Assembly (NCBI RefSeq): GCF_018449525.1
Contig: NZ_JAAVUS010000004.1
Coordinates: 463,536 to 527,535, forward strand
DNA from: Bradyrhizobium sp. dw_78
GTDB lineage: Bacteria > Pseudomonadota > Alphaproteobacteria > Rhizobiales > Xanthobacteraceae
Direction of reading: 5' to 3'
Length of the DNA stretch: 64,000 nucleotides
Part shown: positions 1 to 9,513 of the stretch, piece by piece
Layout: each line of letters begins with the position of its first letter
Numbering within the stretch: position 1 is the first letter of the stretch
Program-made: the position numbers and the translations under genes
Notes under the pieces: model-generated
Told to the model about the DNA's origin: nothing
The model's input: only the letters and a program-made list of their open reading frames with translations
Database searches by the model: none

Positions 1-230
1 GCCGCAGCAATGGACCAGCCAAAGCCCGCGGCGTCCTCGATCTCCTGGTGAACGTGCGAGCCGAGAACGAACAGCTTCTTTGGGACGCAGCCGCGGATCA
101 CGCAGGTGCCGCCCATCCGGTACTCTTCGGCCACCATGACCCGCGCGCCATGTCCGGCGGCGATCCGGGCGGCACGCACGCCGCCTGAACCGCCTCCGAT
201 CACGAAAAGATCGACGTCGAATTCAGCCAT
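1..230 (-). CDS. gor: Glutathione reductase, N-terminal part (runs off the window start)
   Basis: FAD- and NADPH-dependent disulfide oxidoreductase that keeps cytoplasmic glutathione reduced. Only about 76 N-terminal residues are present. They show the FAD-binding dinucleotide motif [13 protein letters not shown] close to the start and the redox-active disulfide segment [12 protein letters not shown], whose CxxxxC pair and following PKK are diagnostic for the glutathione reductase branch. The ATG at 228-230 begins [14 protein letters not shown]. It lies directly downstream of the DUF2059 gene and rpiA on the same strand, so the three are probably one transcription unit. Confidence 0.93.
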   Translation of the reverse strand, partial: MAEFDVDLFVIGGGSGGVRAARIAAGHGARVMVAEEYRMGGTCVIRGCVPKKLFVLGSHVHQEIEDAAGFGWSIAA

Positions 231-261
231 GTCCGCTCCTGCCCGTGGTCGGTTCAGGGAA

Positions 262-774
262 TCAGATCTGCTTCCCGCGCTTGCGCATCTCGGCGCGGAA
301 CTCGCCATTGACGATTTCCGCGAACTGCTGCGCCCACTGGTTCATATAGGCCATGCTTTCCTGAATTGCCTTGGGCTCGGAACCCAACAGCTTCTGGCCG
401 AGCGGCGACTTGTAGAAGGTGACGAGATCCTTCAGCTCCTGTTCGGTGAACTCGCTGGCATAGACCTTGGCCATCCCCTCGCCGATTTCCTGCTCGCGGC
501 CGGCCAGCTTCTGCGCGACGATCACGGCCACCTCGTTGAGGTCTTTCTGGTAGTTCAGGTTGCTCTGCAGCAATTGATCCTTGGTCTGCTGCACGAGGTT
601 GGGCACCGCTGCGGCATACATCGCGCTCGCATGCTTCATCGCCAGGATTTCCTTGGCGGCGGCGACGGCGGCCGGAGAAGGCTGCGCCTGGGTCTGAGCC
701 TGGGCCGGAGCGCCGGCAAGAACCAGCCCCAGCACGAGGCCCGCGGCCGACAAAATCCTCGAAAGGCTCTTCAT
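262..774 (-). CDS. Secreted DUF2059 family protein
   Basis: 170-residue protein with a clear N-terminal signal peptide ([20 protein letters not shown], cleavage likely after APAQAQ), so probably periplasmic. The helical body contains the segment [20 protein letters not shown], which is characteristic of DUF2059 proteins. The family has no established biochemical role. It lies between rpiA and gor, 24 bases after rpiA, and is probably co-transcribed with both. It has no catalytic motif that I recognise. Confidence 0.85.
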   Translation of the reverse strand: MKSLSRILSAAGLVLGLVLAGAPAQAQTQAQPSPAAVAAAKEILAMKHASAMYAAAVPNLVQQTKDQLLQSNLNYQKDLNEVAVIVAQKLAGREQEIGEGMAKVYASEFTEQELKDLVTFYKSPLGQKLLGSEPKAIQESMAYMNQWAQQFAEIVNGEFRAEMRKRGKQI

Positions 775-797
775 TCAACTTCTCCTCGATTGCGGCT

Positions 798-1490
798 TTA
801 CCGCTGTTCTACAACGCGAATTCCGTGGGCACCGGCCAGCACGGCGATGCTGGCGATCCCGATAAACAGGCCGTGCTCGACCACGCCCGGTATGGCGCTC
901 AGCAATCCTGCCAGGCGGGGCGCGTCTTCTATTCGTCCGAGATGGGCATCGACAATCCAGTGGCCGCCATCGGTGACAAAAACGTGGCCGTCTTTGCCCT
1001 TGCGGACCACCATTTGCCCGGAAACGCCGCTTTGCGCAAACGCCCTGCCGATCGCGCGCTGCGTCGCCGCCAGCCCGAACGGAATGACCTCCACCGGCAA
1101 CGGAAAACGGCCGAGCGCGTCGACCCATTTGGAATCGTCGGCGATCACGATCATGCGGTCGGACGCGGTGGCGACGATCTTCTCCCGCAGCAGCGCGCCG
1201 CCGCCGCCCTTGATCAGATTAAGCGCGGGATCGATTTCGTCGGCGCCGTCGACCGTCAGATCCAGCCGGTCGACCTCATCCAGCGTGGTCAGGCGAATGC
1301 CGCAGCGCTCCGCATCAGTTCGGGTCGATTCCGAGGTCGGCACGCCGATAACGTTAAGGCCGGCGCGGACGCGCTCGCCGAGCAATTCGACGAAATGCTT
1401 GGCCGTCGAACCGGTGCCGAGGCCGAGCTTCATGCCGTCGCGCACCTCATCGAGCGCGCGCGCCGCCGCTTGCCGTTTCAATTGGTCCAT
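798..1490 (-). CDS. rpiA: Ribose-5-phosphate isomerase A
   Basis: Interconverts ribose 5-phosphate and ribulose 5-phosphate in the pentose phosphate and Calvin pathways (cytoplasm). The 230-residue length is normal for RpiA. Visible motifs are [15 protein letters not shown] (phosphate-binding loop), DGADEID and [13 protein letters not shown], which hold the catalytic Asp, Glu and Lys positions of the family. The reading frame stays open upstream to 1604, but family members start near MDQLKRQAA, so I place the start at 1490. It is divergent from gph at 1692 and heads the rpiA-DUF2059-gor block. Confidence 0.95.
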   Translation of the reverse strand: MDQLKRQAAARALDEVRDGMKLGLGTGSTAKHFVELLGERVRAGLNVIGVPTSESTRTDAERCGIRLTTLDEVDRLDLTVDGADEIDPALNLIKGGGGALLREKIVATASDRMIVIADDSKWVDALGRFPLPVEVIPFGLAATQRAIGRAFAQSGVSGQMVVRKGKDGHVFVTDGGHWIVDAHLGRIEDAPRLAGLLSAIPGVVEHGLFIGIASIAVLAGAHGIRVVEQR

Positions 1491-1691
1491 GGTCACGTTC
1501 GGGCTTGCCTCAAAAACCGCGGCCGATCGGGCGATCGGCCTGTCCGGCGGCCGCATATCTAGCGTCGTTTGACCGCGAGGAACAGCGCCATGCGCGCCCG
1601 TCATAGCCGTAATTGATGACTTCCAGATGAGCCCAAGGCGCTGCTTGAGCCCCTACTTGCGCGCCGGCCGCGGGACCGGTAGCGCTTTCGA

Positions 1692-2384
1692 ATGACCGCT
1701 ACTATTGGCACAATTGTCTTCGATCTCGACGGCACGCTGGTGGACACCGCGCCCGACCTGATCAATGCGCTCAATTTCGTGCTGGATCGCGAGGGCTTGC
1801 CGCCCGTTCCGCTCGATTCCGCCCGTACCATGATCGGCGCCGGCGCCCGGCGGTTGATCGAGCGCGGCCTGGAGCTCGAGGGCCGCACCGCCGGTGCCGA
1901 CGAGATCGCCCGGCTGACCGCTGATTTCATCGACCATTATGCGGCCCATATCGCCGATTTCTCAAAACCCTTCGAGGGGCTGGACGGCGCGCTCGACGCG
2001 CTCGGCGCGCGCGGATACCGGTTTGCGGTCTGCACCAACAAGCTGGAGTGGCTGTCCAAGAGGCTGCTCGACCGGCTTGGCTTGAGCGGGCGGTTTTCCG
2101 CGATTTGCGGCGCCGATACGTTCGGGATCTCAAAACCCGATCCGGCCATCCTGCGGCAAACGGTGGCGCGGGCGGGCGGCGAGCTTGCGACGGCGATCAT
2201 GGTGGGCGATGCCGGGCCGGATATCGGGGCGGCCCGCCGCGCCGGTATTCCGGTGATCGGTGTCGAATTTGGATATACCGAGATACCGATCGCCGATCTC
2301 AAGCCCGACCGGCTGATCGGTCACATGCGCGATCTGCCGGGGGCTGTGGATAGCCTGACGCTTCAACGCGACCCTATTAAATAA
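1692..2384 (+). CDS. gph: Phosphoglycolate phosphatase (HAD superfamily)
   Basis: HAD hydrolase that removes phosphate from 2-phosphoglycolate formed by DNA repair or Rubisco oxygenation. HAD motif I is FDLDGTLVDTAPDL near residue 10 (nucleophile Asp and DxD), motif II is in VCTNK near residue 115, and the GISKPDP / MVGDAGPDI segments give motifs III and IV. The 230-residue length and the helical cap between motifs I and II fit Gph. It is divergent from rpiA, so the roughly 200-base gap probably holds both promoters. Confidence 0.92.
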   Translation: MTATIGTIVFDLDGTLVDTAPDLINALNFVLDREGLPPVPLDSARTMIGAGARRLIERGLELEGRTAGADEIARLTADFIDHYAAHIADFSKPFEGLDGALDALGARGYRFAVCTNKLEWLSKRLLDRLGLSGRFSAICGADTFGISKPDPAILRQTVARAGGELATAIMVGDAGPDIGAARRAGIPVIGVEFGYTEIPIADLKPDRLIGHMRDLPGAVDSLTLQRDPIK

Positions 2385-2532
2385 TTGATATCACTCATAT
2401 TATTTATCGGTCACGCTGCGGAATTAACCATTAATTAACGATAAGGGTCCGCACGGTTGCGCGGCTGTGCGGACACTCTTATGGTCCGCGACGGGGATTG
2501 TGGCAATCGGCCGCAGAGAGAGTGACGGGTTT

Positions 2533-3009
2533 ATGATGCGTCGAATCATCGTGATTGCCGCGGCCGGTTTCGGCTTGGCCGGCTGCTCTTCCTTTTCCAT
2601 GGACATGTTCAAGTCGACGCCACCGACGGTCCAGGTTCAGCTCGATTCGACGCCGCAAGGCGCCGACGCCAAGACCTCGCTGGGACCGGGCTGCAAAACC
2701 CCGTGTACGGTCTCCGTTTCGCCGCCGGACACCGGTTTCTCCGTCACCTATTCGATGGACAAGTTCGTGCCGGCCACCGTCCCGGTGACGGTTGTCCATA
2801 TTCCCGCCGACTTCTCGACCCCGGCCTCGACCAATATCGACCCCAATCCGGTGGTCGCGGAACTTCAGCCGGCCGGCCCGCCGCCCAAGGCGTCCCGCAG
2901 GAGGGCCATACGGCCGAGAAGTCCAAAGCCGCCGACCGGCGCGGCCCCGGCTCCGGCCGATGGAACGTTCCCGGATCCCGGTCAATCCGCGCCGCCTCCG
3001 CGCCAATAA
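2533..3009 (+). CDS. Small lipoprotein with PEGA-like core
   Basis: 158-residue protein. The N-terminus MMRRIIVIAAAGFGLAGCSS is a lipoprotein signal with lipobox LAGC, so the mature protein should be membrane anchored. The core reads STPQGADAKTSLGPGCKTPC, similar to PEGA-type surface repeats (G-C-x-T-P pattern), and the tail is proline/alanine rich. The frame is open from 2467, but the lipobox fixes the start at 2533. Function unknown. It is followed by moaA with about 110 bases between, so it is probably an independent gene. Confidence 0.7.
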   Translation: MMRRIIVIAAAGFGLAGCSSFSMDMFKSTPPTVQVQLDSTPQGADAKTSLGPGCKTPCTVSVSPPDTGFSVTYSMDKFVPATVPVTVVHIPADFSTPASTNIDPNPVVAELQPAGPPPKASRRRAIRPRSPKPPTGAAPAPADGTFPDPGQSAPPPRQ

Positions 3010-3121
3010 GCCGGACTTCAGGACAAGCCCCTGATTGTATGCGGTTAAGATGACGCATAGATTGGGGCCATGAAGTTGGCGGCCGTTGCCAGGGCGACGG
3101 TTGCCGGACAAGGCCGGTTGA

Positions 3122-4156
3122 ATGAACGGACCCCTCTTAAGTCCTCCCGAATTGCTGTCCCAGCCGATGACCGATCCGTTCGGCCGGACGATCCGTTATT
3201 TGCGGGTGTCGGTGACCGACCGCTGCGACCTGCGCTGTTTTTATTGCATGTCGGAAGACATGACGTTCCTGCCCAAGGCCGATCTGCTCACGCTCGAGGA
3301 GCTCGACCGGCTGTGCTCGGTCTTCATCGCCAAGGGCGTGCGCAAGCTGCGCCTGACCGGCGGCGAACCGCTGGTCCGGCGCAACGTGATGTCGCTGCTG
3401 CATTCGCTCTCGCGCCACCTTGGCACCGGCGCGCTCGATGAACTGACGCTGACGACCAACGGCTCGCAACTGGCGCGCTTCGCCGTCGAGTTGCGCGACT
3501 GCGGCGTACGCCGCATCAACGTCTCGCTCGATACGCTGGACCCTGCGAAATTCCGGGCCATCACCCGCTGGGGCGATCTCGACAAGGTTCTGGCCGGCAT
3601 CGAGGCCGCACGATCCGCAGGCCTTGCTGTGAAGATCAACGCGGTGGCGCTGAAGAACATGAACGAGGATGAAATCCCCGCGCTGATGCAATGGGTACAC
3701 GGCAAGGGCATGGCGCTGACGCTGATCGAGGTGATGCCGATGGGCGACATCGGCGAAGGACGCATCGACCAGTATGTGCCGCTGTCCCTGCTTCGCGCCC
3801 GCCTCGCCCAGCAATATACCCTGACCGACCTCGACGACGATACCGGCGGGCCGGCGCGTTATGTTCGCGTCAGCGAGACCGGCGGCAAGCTCGGCTTCAT
3901 CACGCCGATGACCCATAATTTCTGCGAGGCCTGCAACCGGGTGCGGATCACCTGTACCGGCACGCTGCACACCTGCCTCGGCCACGAAGACGCCTCCGAT
4001 CTGCGCAGGCCATTGCGCGCCTCCGCCGACAACGAACTGCTCAGCGCGGCGATCGATCGCGCGATCGGCCTGAAACCCAAGGGCCACGATTTCATCATCG
4101 ATCGCCGGCACAACCGGCCGAGCGTCAGCCGCCACATGAGCGTCACCGGCGGCTGA
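3122..4156 (+). CDS. moaA: GTP 3',8-cyclase MoaA
   Basis: Radical SAM enzyme for the first step of molybdenum cofactor synthesis, converting GTP to 3',8-cyclo-7,8-dihydro-GTP with MoaC following. The SAM cluster motif is C35-x3-C39-x2-C42 (RCDLRCFYC). GGEPLVRR follows, and the C-terminal second cluster ligands are in [20 protein letters not shown]. The protein ends in the conserved Gly-Gly needed for activity. Length 344 is normal. An alternative start is Met16 (3167). No other moa gene is adjacent. Confidence 0.96.
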   Translation: MNGPLLSPPELLSQPMTDPFGRTIRYLRVSVTDRCDLRCFYCMSEDMTFLPKADLLTLEELDRLCSVFIAKGVRKLRLTGGEPLVRRNVMSLLHSLSRHLGTGALDELTLTTNGSQLARFAVELRDCGVRRINVSLDTLDPAKFRAITRWGDLDKVLAGIEAARSAGLAVKINAVALKNMNEDEIPALMQWVHGKGMALTLIEVMPMGDIGEGRIDQYVPLSLLRARLAQQYTLTDLDDDTGGPARYVRVSETGGKLGFITPMTHNFCEACNRVRITCTGTLHTCLGHEDASDLRRPLRASADNELLSAAIDRAIGLKPKGHDFIIDRRHNRPSVSRHMSVTGG

Positions 4157-4196
4157 ACTGGCCATAGCTATCCCGTATGCCGCCGCCGTCAGAAGT

Positions 4197-4288
4197 CTCG
4201 TCGTTCCGGGGCAGCCCGCAGGGCTGAATCCGGAATCTCGCGCCGCAATCTCGAGATTCCGGATTTACGCGCACCCCGGGAATGACAG
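4197..4288. repeat. Palindromic intergenic repeat in a 402-base gap
   Basis: The gap from moaA (4156) to the TRAP small subunit (4559) holds no gene. It contains nested inverted repeats: GAATCCGGAATCTCG at 4226-4240 pairs with CGAGATTCCGGATT at 4252-4265, and an outer partial pair is at 4199-4210 and 4274-4286. It resembles the element at 14358-14483 (both begin with a CGTCATTC-like end and close with GGAATGAC). The rest of the gap should hold the TRAP operon promoter. Confidence 0.6.
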
Positions 4289-4558
4289 AGTAACCCCCGC
4301 CACAATTTGCCCATTTTCCAATTGACGCAGCTCCCCTGCGCTGAAATGGTGCGACCGCTTCAAGCTAAGCCCGGCTGGACAAGCCGCTGCGCCTGACGCT
4401 CAGCCAAGAACAGCAGAAGCAAAACCGGGGGGAGGACCAACGTTGCAATCGCCCGCCAAGATTGAATCATGGCTCCGCGCGTTCGCTGCGCGCGGGCAGC
4501 GCAACGACGGTTGAAACGATCAGCGCAGCCTGATGGCAAGCGCCGGGGGGAAAGAACG

Positions 4559-5098
4559 ATGCGGCCATTATTGGCTATCAGCGCGGCGATCGACCAGATC
4601 AATGAAAAAATAGGATACATCTGCAACCTGCTGGTGCTGGCCGCCTGCCTGGTCAGCGCCGGCAATGCCATGATCCGCTACGCATTCGACTACAGCTCGA
4701 ACGGCTGGCTCGAACTGCAATGGTACATGTTCGCGATCCTGGTGATGTTCGGCGCCTCCTATACGTTCAAGCGCAACGAACACGTCCGCGTCGAGATCTT
4801 CTACCTGTTTCTGTCGGAGCGCGGCCAGCTCTGGCTCGATCTGGTCTGCACGCTGTTGTTCCTGATCCCGTCCTGTCTGCTGCTCAGCTACCTGTCGTGG
4901 CCGTTTTTCTATCAATCCTACGCCGTCGGAGAGATGTCGGGTAACGCCGGCGGCCTGATCCGCTGGCCGATCAAATTCGTGATTCCGTCCGGCTTCGTGA
5001 TGCTGGCGTTGCAAGGCGTCTCGGAAGTGATCAAGCGCATCGCCGCCTTGCAGGGCGAGGTGACGATCGACGCGAAATACGAGAGGCCGACGCAATGA
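4559..5098 (+). CDS. TRAP transporter small permease subunit (DctQ family)
   Basis: Small membrane subunit of a tripartite ATP-independent periplasmic transporter. Four hydrophobic segments are visible (about residues 20-40, 55-75, 95-120, 145-165), with the family's ELQWYMFAILVMFGASY and RIRVE-like NEHVRVEIF segments. The ATG at 4559 follows GGGGGGAAAGAACG, a strong ribosome binding site; upstream in-frame codons are non-homologous. It overlaps the large subunit by four bases (ATGA), so the two are translationally coupled. Confidence 0.88.
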   Translation: MRPLLAISAAIDQINEKIGYICNLLVLAACLVSAGNAMIRYAFDYSSNGWLELQWYMFAILVMFGASYTFKRNEHVRVEIFYLFLSERGQLWLDLVCTLLFLIPSCLLLSYLSWPFFYQSYAVGEMSGNAGGLIRWPIKFVIPSGFVMLALQGVSEVIKRIAALQGEVTIDAKYERPTQ

Positions 5099-6699
5099 TC
5101 ACGCTGGGAATGATGCCGCCGATGATGTTCGGCGGCCTGGTGATCGCCATGCTGATCGGCTTCCCGGTGGCGTTCACGCTCGCCGCAGTCGGATTGTCGT
5201 TCGGCTTCCTCGCCATCCACCTCGGATTCTTCGACCTTAACTTTCTTCAGGCCATCCCCGGCCGTGTGTTCGGCAGCGTGCTGTCCAACGATCTGCTGCT
5301 CGCGATCCCCTTCTTCACCTTCATGGGCGCGGTCCTGGAACGGTGCGGCCTTGCCGAAGACATGCTGGATTCGATGGGCCAGCTGTTCGGACCGATCCGC
5401 GGCGGCCTCGGCTATTCGGTCATTCTGGTCGGCTTCATTCTCGGCGCCATCACCGGCACGGTGGCGGCGCAGGTCATCGCCATGGCGCTGATCTCGATGC
5501 CGGTGATGATGCGCTACGGCTACAACATCCGCTACATCACCGGGGTGCTGGCGGCGTCGGGCACCATCACCCAATTGGTGCCGCCGTCGCTCGTGCTGAT
5601 CGTGCTCGCCGACCAGCTCGGCAAATCCGTCGGCGACATGTATCTCGGCGCCTGGGGTCCGTCGCTGTTCCAGATCCTACTGTTTGCCGGCTACACCTTC
5701 GTGCTCGGCATCTTCAAACCCGATTATCTGCCGCCGGTGCCGAAGACCGAATTGACGCTGACCGGATGGGCGCTGTGGAAGAAATGCCTGCTCGGCATCA
5801 TCCCCTCGGCGGTGCTGATCTTCGTCGTGCTCGGCACCATGATGATGGGTCTTGCGACCCCGACCGAAGCCGGCGCCATGGGCGCGGTCGGCGCCATCGT
5901 GCTGGCGGCGATTCACAGCAAGGATTTCAGCTCGACCGGCAAGAAGGTGCTGATCGCCGGCATCATCGCCGGCGGCATCGGCACCATCGTCGGCATGTTC
6001 GTGACCGAGGGCATTGTCTTCAAGACCGCCTTTGCCATCACCTATCTCGCGGTGGTGTGGATCTGCCTCGAGGCGGTTCGGATTCCCGAACTGCGCGACC
6101 TGATCAAGCAAGGCTACGAGACCACCATGCGCATCACCACCATGGTCACCTTCATCCTGATCGGCTCGACCTGTTTCTCGGTGGTGTTCCTTGGCGTCTC
6201 CGGCGGCGTCTGGCTGGAGAACCTGCTGACCTCCCTGCCCGGCGGCGTCTGGGGATTTTTGATCTTCATCAACCTCTTCATCTTCTTCCTGGCGTTCTTC
6301 CTCGACTTCTTCGAGATCGCCTTCATCATCCTGCCGATGATCGCGCCGATCGCGCAGAAAGTGCTGGCGCCCGAGGTCGGCGCCGAACCCGCTTTGATCT
6401 GGTTCGGCGTCATGCTCTGCGTCAACATGCAGACCTCGTTCATGCACCCGCCGTTCGGCTTCGCGCTGTTCTATCTGCGCGGCGTCGCGCCCAAGGAAGT
6501 CAAGAGCTCCGACATCTACTGGGGCGCCCTGCCCTGGGTGGGATTGCAGGCGTTCATGGTCTTTCTGGTGATCGCCTTCCCGATCACCGTGACCGGCCTG
6601 CTCGACAAGCCCGTGAATGTCGATCTCGACAAGGTCAAGATCGACGTCCCGCAGATGGATCTGCCGCCGCTGGATTTCGGCCCGCCCACCAAGCAGTAA
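5095..6699 (+). CDS. TRAP transporter large permease subunit (DctM family)
   Basis: 534-residue polytopic membrane protein, the sodium-coupled transport subunit of the TRAP system. It has more than ten hydrophobic helices, the family signature FTFMGAVLERCGLAEDMLD, and internal loops such as GTITQLVPPSLVLI and TPTEAGAMGAVGA. It is longer than typical DctM (about 430 residues), as in the mannitol/chloroaromatic-type large subunits. No binding protein is in this operon. The two DctP-like proteins at 9514-11850 are the likely partners (inference). Confidence 0.9.
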   Translation: MITLGMMPPMMFGGLVIAMLIGFPVAFTLAAVGLSFGFLAIHLGFFDLNFLQAIPGRVFGSVLSNDLLLAIPFFTFMGAVLERCGLAEDMLDSMGQLFGPIRGGLGYSVILVGFILGAITGTVAAQVIAMALISMPVMMRYGYNIRYITGVLAASGTITQLVPPSLVLIVLADQLGKSVGDMYLGAWGPSLFQILLFAGYTFVLGIFKPDYLPPVPKTELTLTGWALWKKCLLGIIPSAVLIFVVLGTMMMGLATPTEAGAMGAVGAIVLAAIHSKDFSSTGKKVLIAGIIAGGIGTIVGMFVTEGIVFKTAFAITYLAVVWICLEAVRIPELRDLIKQGYETTMRITTMVTFILIGSTCFSVVFLGVSGGVWLENLLTSLPGGVWGFLIFINLFIFFLAFFLDFFEIAFIILPMIAPIAQKVLAPEVGAEPALIWFGVMLCVNMQTSFMHPPFGFALFYLRGVAPKEVKSSDIYWGALPWVGLQAFMVFLVIAFPITVTGLLDKPVNVDLDKVKIDVPQMDLPPLDFGPPTKQ

Positions 6700-6728
6700 C
6701 AATTCGGCTGCCGTGAAATGCCATAAAC

Positions 6729-6757
6729 AAAACCCAGGAACATCGTTCCGGGTTTTT
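6729..6757 (+). terminator. Rho-independent terminator after TRAP QM operon
   Basis: Hairpin with arms AACCCAGGAAC and GTTCCGGGTT around ATC, followed by a T run, 30 bases past the large-subunit stop codon. Confidence 0.75.
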
Positions 6758-6973
6758 CCGGGCGTGAGCCCATAATTTCAACGGCGCCGGCGGATGTCCG
6801 CTTTGAGACGCACGACGGACTCGAGTCGGGTATCGCGCGAGGTCCGAAAAGGGCCAACAAGAGACATTGAGAAAACGCCCGTTGACGAGTACCGTCTGCT
6901 CAACGTACTCGCTGCCGATCCGCGTAACAGAATAACATTAGGGCCATTTGGGCGAACAGCTCAACAAACATAA

Positions 6974-7555
6974 ATGCCGGACAAGCCCTCTATCCAATCC
7001 AAGAAGAGATTAGGTTGGCGAATTGCCGTATGGGTCATCATCGCCTGCCCTGCGCTGGTTATAATTTTCATTGTCCAGGCACTCAGGGGATCGTGCTGGG
7101 ACGAACGAACAGATTCAGCATCCCCGGATTCAGAGTACATCGCTCGCAGCGTCATACATTACTGCCGATATTTCGGTCCGGATGTTATGGCCACTCAGTA
7201 TATCGAGTTGGCTAAGGCTGGCGGGAGCGACAGCGCCAAGGTTTTTGTGATCGATATGGGTGGCTCGGCAGTAGCGCGCTGGTCCGATAGTCAGCATCTA
7301 GCTGTTGAAATCGGAAGCAAATCTTCAGTTGCTTTGAGTTTGCACGATTTTGACGGTGTTCATATTACCTACTTTGTCCCCCAAAGCCTGATGAGCTCTT
7401 CATTTTCGGACGAGCGGATTGAAGACTCTCACCAAGCGGGCAAATTGAACGATGCCAACTATGAAACGCTGAAGAAAGCAAACCAGTTTTGGCGAGGGTG
7501 GGAAGAACGCTTCCTGCACTGGACGTCAGAGAATGCTACTATTGTTCAGAAGTAA
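6974..7555 (+). CDS. Hypothetical single-pass membrane protein
   Basis: 193-residue protein that I do not recognise. A basic N-terminus (KSIQSKKR-like) precedes one transmembrane helix at about residues 14-35 (GWRIAVWVIIACPALVIIF), then an approximately 155-residue soluble domain, probably periplasmic, with no known catalytic motif. Codon use is visibly less GC-biased than its neighbours, which suggests acquired DNA. The following 260 bases (7556-7815) contain nothing I can support. Confidence 0.5.
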   Translation: MPDKPSIQSKKRLGWRIAVWVIIACPALVIIFIVQALRGSCWDERTDSASPDSEYIARSVIHYCRYFGPDVMATQYIELAKAGGSDSAKVFVIDMGGSAVARWSDSQHLAVEIGSKSSVALSLHDFDGVHITYFVPQSLMSSSFSDERIEDSHQAGKLNDANYETLKKANQFWRGWEERFLHWTSENATIVQK

Positions 7556-7815
7556 AATGACCGCGCTTGACGCGGCAAAAGCGAATGCTGATCGCATCGG
7601 GCGAGATGTCCGCGTTGGGTCAGGAGCGGCTGTTGAGATCCGCTTGAGAGAAATTCCGGTCCACCTCCAGCAGCAGACTCGCGAGCAACCTCGCGCTTCT
7701 TCGGCTCCGGGCCAAAAAGGTGGTCTGCGTCAATCGATGGCGCGCATTGGAAGTCGCTAAAGCGGCGACGCAGGCCGTCAGGTCAATGAAGCGCGGCCCT
7801 TGAGCGACAGGCTGA

Positions 7816-8175
7816 TCAGCCGCAATTCCAGACCGGTCCGATCGGTGTCCGCGTCCAGCACGGTCCGAAGCTGCCGCCATTGTAGTGGCCGCCGTAAAAG
7901 CCGGGCCGGCCGAAATAGTGCCAGTCGCCATCATACCCGTAGTAACTGGGGACCGGGTCAATATACCAAGGACGCCGGTTGCCGCGCGCAAAACGCCGCA
8001 TCGCATCTTTCTGGTCGTAAAGCGGCAGGCTGTTGCTTAGCGGCTGATGGTAGCCCGGCAGGAAGCCATAGCCATGCCAGCGAGGCGCCGGCCGCTTATG
8101 AAGCGGCGCAGCCATCGCGACGACCGACAGCAGCGAGAGCACGGCAGCAATGGATAGACACATAAGGCGCGACAT
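7816..8175 (-). CDS. Small secreted Gly/Tyr/Pro-rich protein
   Basis: 119-residue protein starting MSRLMCLSIAAVLSLLSVVA, a clean signal peptide ending at AMA. The mature part is rich in Tyr, Trp, Gly and Pro (for example YYGYDGDWHYFGRPGFYGG), as in small exported proteins common in Bradyrhizobium. One Cys pair near the C-terminus could form a disulfide (GPCWTRTPIGPVWNCG). The open frame extends 12 codons further upstream, but the signal peptide fixes the start. Function unknown. Confidence 0.65.
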   Translation of the reverse strand: MSRLMCLSIAAVLSLLSVVAMAAPLHKRPAPRWHGYGFLPGYHQPLSNSLPLYDQKDAMRRFARGNRRPWYIDPVPSYYGYDGDWHYFGRPGFYGGHYNGGSFGPCWTRTPIGPVWNCG

Positions 8176-8301
8176 AAGCGCACCATAGACAGTCGGCTGC
8201 GGGAGGGCCATTCAAATCCGAGTGCGAAACTCTTCGCAGCCCGGAGCGGGCTGACTTTATCTTCGAATCAAACCGCTACAGGGTCCAACGACGAATGCGG
8301 G

Positions 8302-9012
8302 CTATTGATCCGACGACAGCCGGATGATCTGGCGCCCGTCATTCATCGCCTTGAGATTGTTGACGTACTCCTCGGGGCGCTGCCAGCGATAAGGGACTTT
8401 CAATCCCATAAAGTTTGCGATGTCGCCGATGAAGGCCGTACAGTTGGATATCTCGGCGCTCCAGACCGGTGAACTCGCCTGCAATTTCTTGATGTAGGCG
8501 AAAACCCGTTTCGCATCCGGCTCGTTCAAGTAAACCCGGTAACTGGCGGTCAGATATTCCGGATCGAGATCGCCATAGCTCGCCCCGGTCTCGGATGGCA
8601 CCCACGTCACATAGCCGAGCATATAGGCCAAGGTGTCTCCCGCGGGGGTAAGGCCCGCGACTTCAACTTCCCGCTCGCTGGTCTTTCCGAACCAGACGAA
8701 GGCGTGTCCCCAGCTCGCCGCCGTTCTGGCTCTGAAATCGACGTAATACGGCCCCTTTGCCGATCCCGATACCGGCTTTCGAGTTGGCAAGGGCGCCGGG
8801 TTGGATTCGGTGGAAGCCCCGCTGGAAACAAGCGCATTCGCGTCAGCGATGCGCTTGTGGGGCTCCCGCTTCTGCTGGGAAATGACACGGTCCGAACCGG
8901 CGTGCGTGTCACTCTCATCCGCAGATGCCGGCTGGACTTCGCATCGGAACAAGACAGCGAATGCGAATCCCGCAAGCAGGCATAGTCCCAGTTTCTTTGG
9001 CTTAGTTGTCAC
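8302..9012 (-). CDS. Secreted protein of unknown function, possible Cys/His hydrolase fold
   Basis: 236 residues from a GTG start at 9012, preceded by the ribosome binding site GAAGGG at about six bases spacing. The alternative ATG at 9036 adds eight residues before the signal sequence. The N-terminus KKLGLCLLAGFAFAVLF is a signal peptide, followed by a low-complexity linker. The C-terminal domain carries SWGHAFVWFG and SNCTAFIGDIANFMGL. This His and Cys arrangement recalls permuted papain-like (NlpC/P60 type) proteins, but I cannot confirm the family. Single gene between other small secreted proteins. Confidence 0.6.
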   Translation of the reverse strand: MTTKPKKLGLCLLAGFAFAVLFRCEVQPASADESDTHAGSDRVISQQKREPHKRIADANALVSSGASTESNPAPLPTRKPVSGSAKGPYYVDFRARTAASWGHAFVWFGKTSEREVEVAGLTPAGDTLAYMLGYVTWVPSETGASYGDLDPEYLTASYRVYLNEPDAKRVFAYIKKLQASSPVWSAEISNCTAFIGDIANFMGLKVPYRWQRPEEYVNNLKAMNDGRQIIRLSSDQ

Positions 9013-9074
9013 GCTTCGCCCTTCAACCGCCGACAATATTCAGATTCTAAAGGTCGGATTCAACGAGACCCGAA

Positions 9075-9251
9075 TCAATACCGCGCCGAGACGGGCGCCT
9101 TGCCCACCGGGTTCTTCCCGATCGGGGCTTTGCCAATCGGAGCCTTACCGAGCGGAGCCTGCTGATAGACGGGCTGCGGGTGCGGGAGGTCGGCCGCGCC
9201 AGCGACAGTCACCATGGCAAGCGTCGCACCGGCAATCATCATAACTTTCAT
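9075..9251 (-). CDS. Small secreted peptide with Lys-Ala-Pro-Ile-Gly repeats
   Basis: 58 residues: a signal peptide (MKVMMIAGATLAMVTVAGA), then an extended mature peptide of about 38 residues with a fivefold degenerate repeat GKAPIGKAPIGKNPVGKAPV. It has no cysteine or catalytic residue. The start at 9251 is chosen because the upstream 11 codons would precede the signal peptide. Its role is unknown; the repeat could bind anions or the cell wall (speculation). Confidence 0.6.
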   Translation of the reverse strand: MKVMMIAGATLAMVTVAGAADLPHPQPVYQQAPLGKAPIGKAPIGKNPVGKAPVSARY

Positions 9252-9513
9252 CACGGTAATTCTCCTTGAGGTTAGAAGAAACAAGGCCGGAATCTGCTGA
9301 CCTGTCCCTTAAAGATACACTGGGAGCATGAACGCCGGAATACGTCTACAGTACGGCAGACAGCACAGGCATGAGGAATCCGTCCACAGTGCGGCAGATA
9401 TGACACATGTGGGAACCTGCACTCCTGTCGGGTCAAGAGCGACAGCCGGATGAGGGATTACGGTCTCCCGTCGGTGCCGCGCTCCCTTCACCCGATTTGT
9501 AGCGGACGATGCT

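Noticed and set aside
106..1572. 488-codon plus-strand frame across gor, DUF2059 and rpiA
   Set aside because: It runs antisense through three recognisable minus-strand genes.
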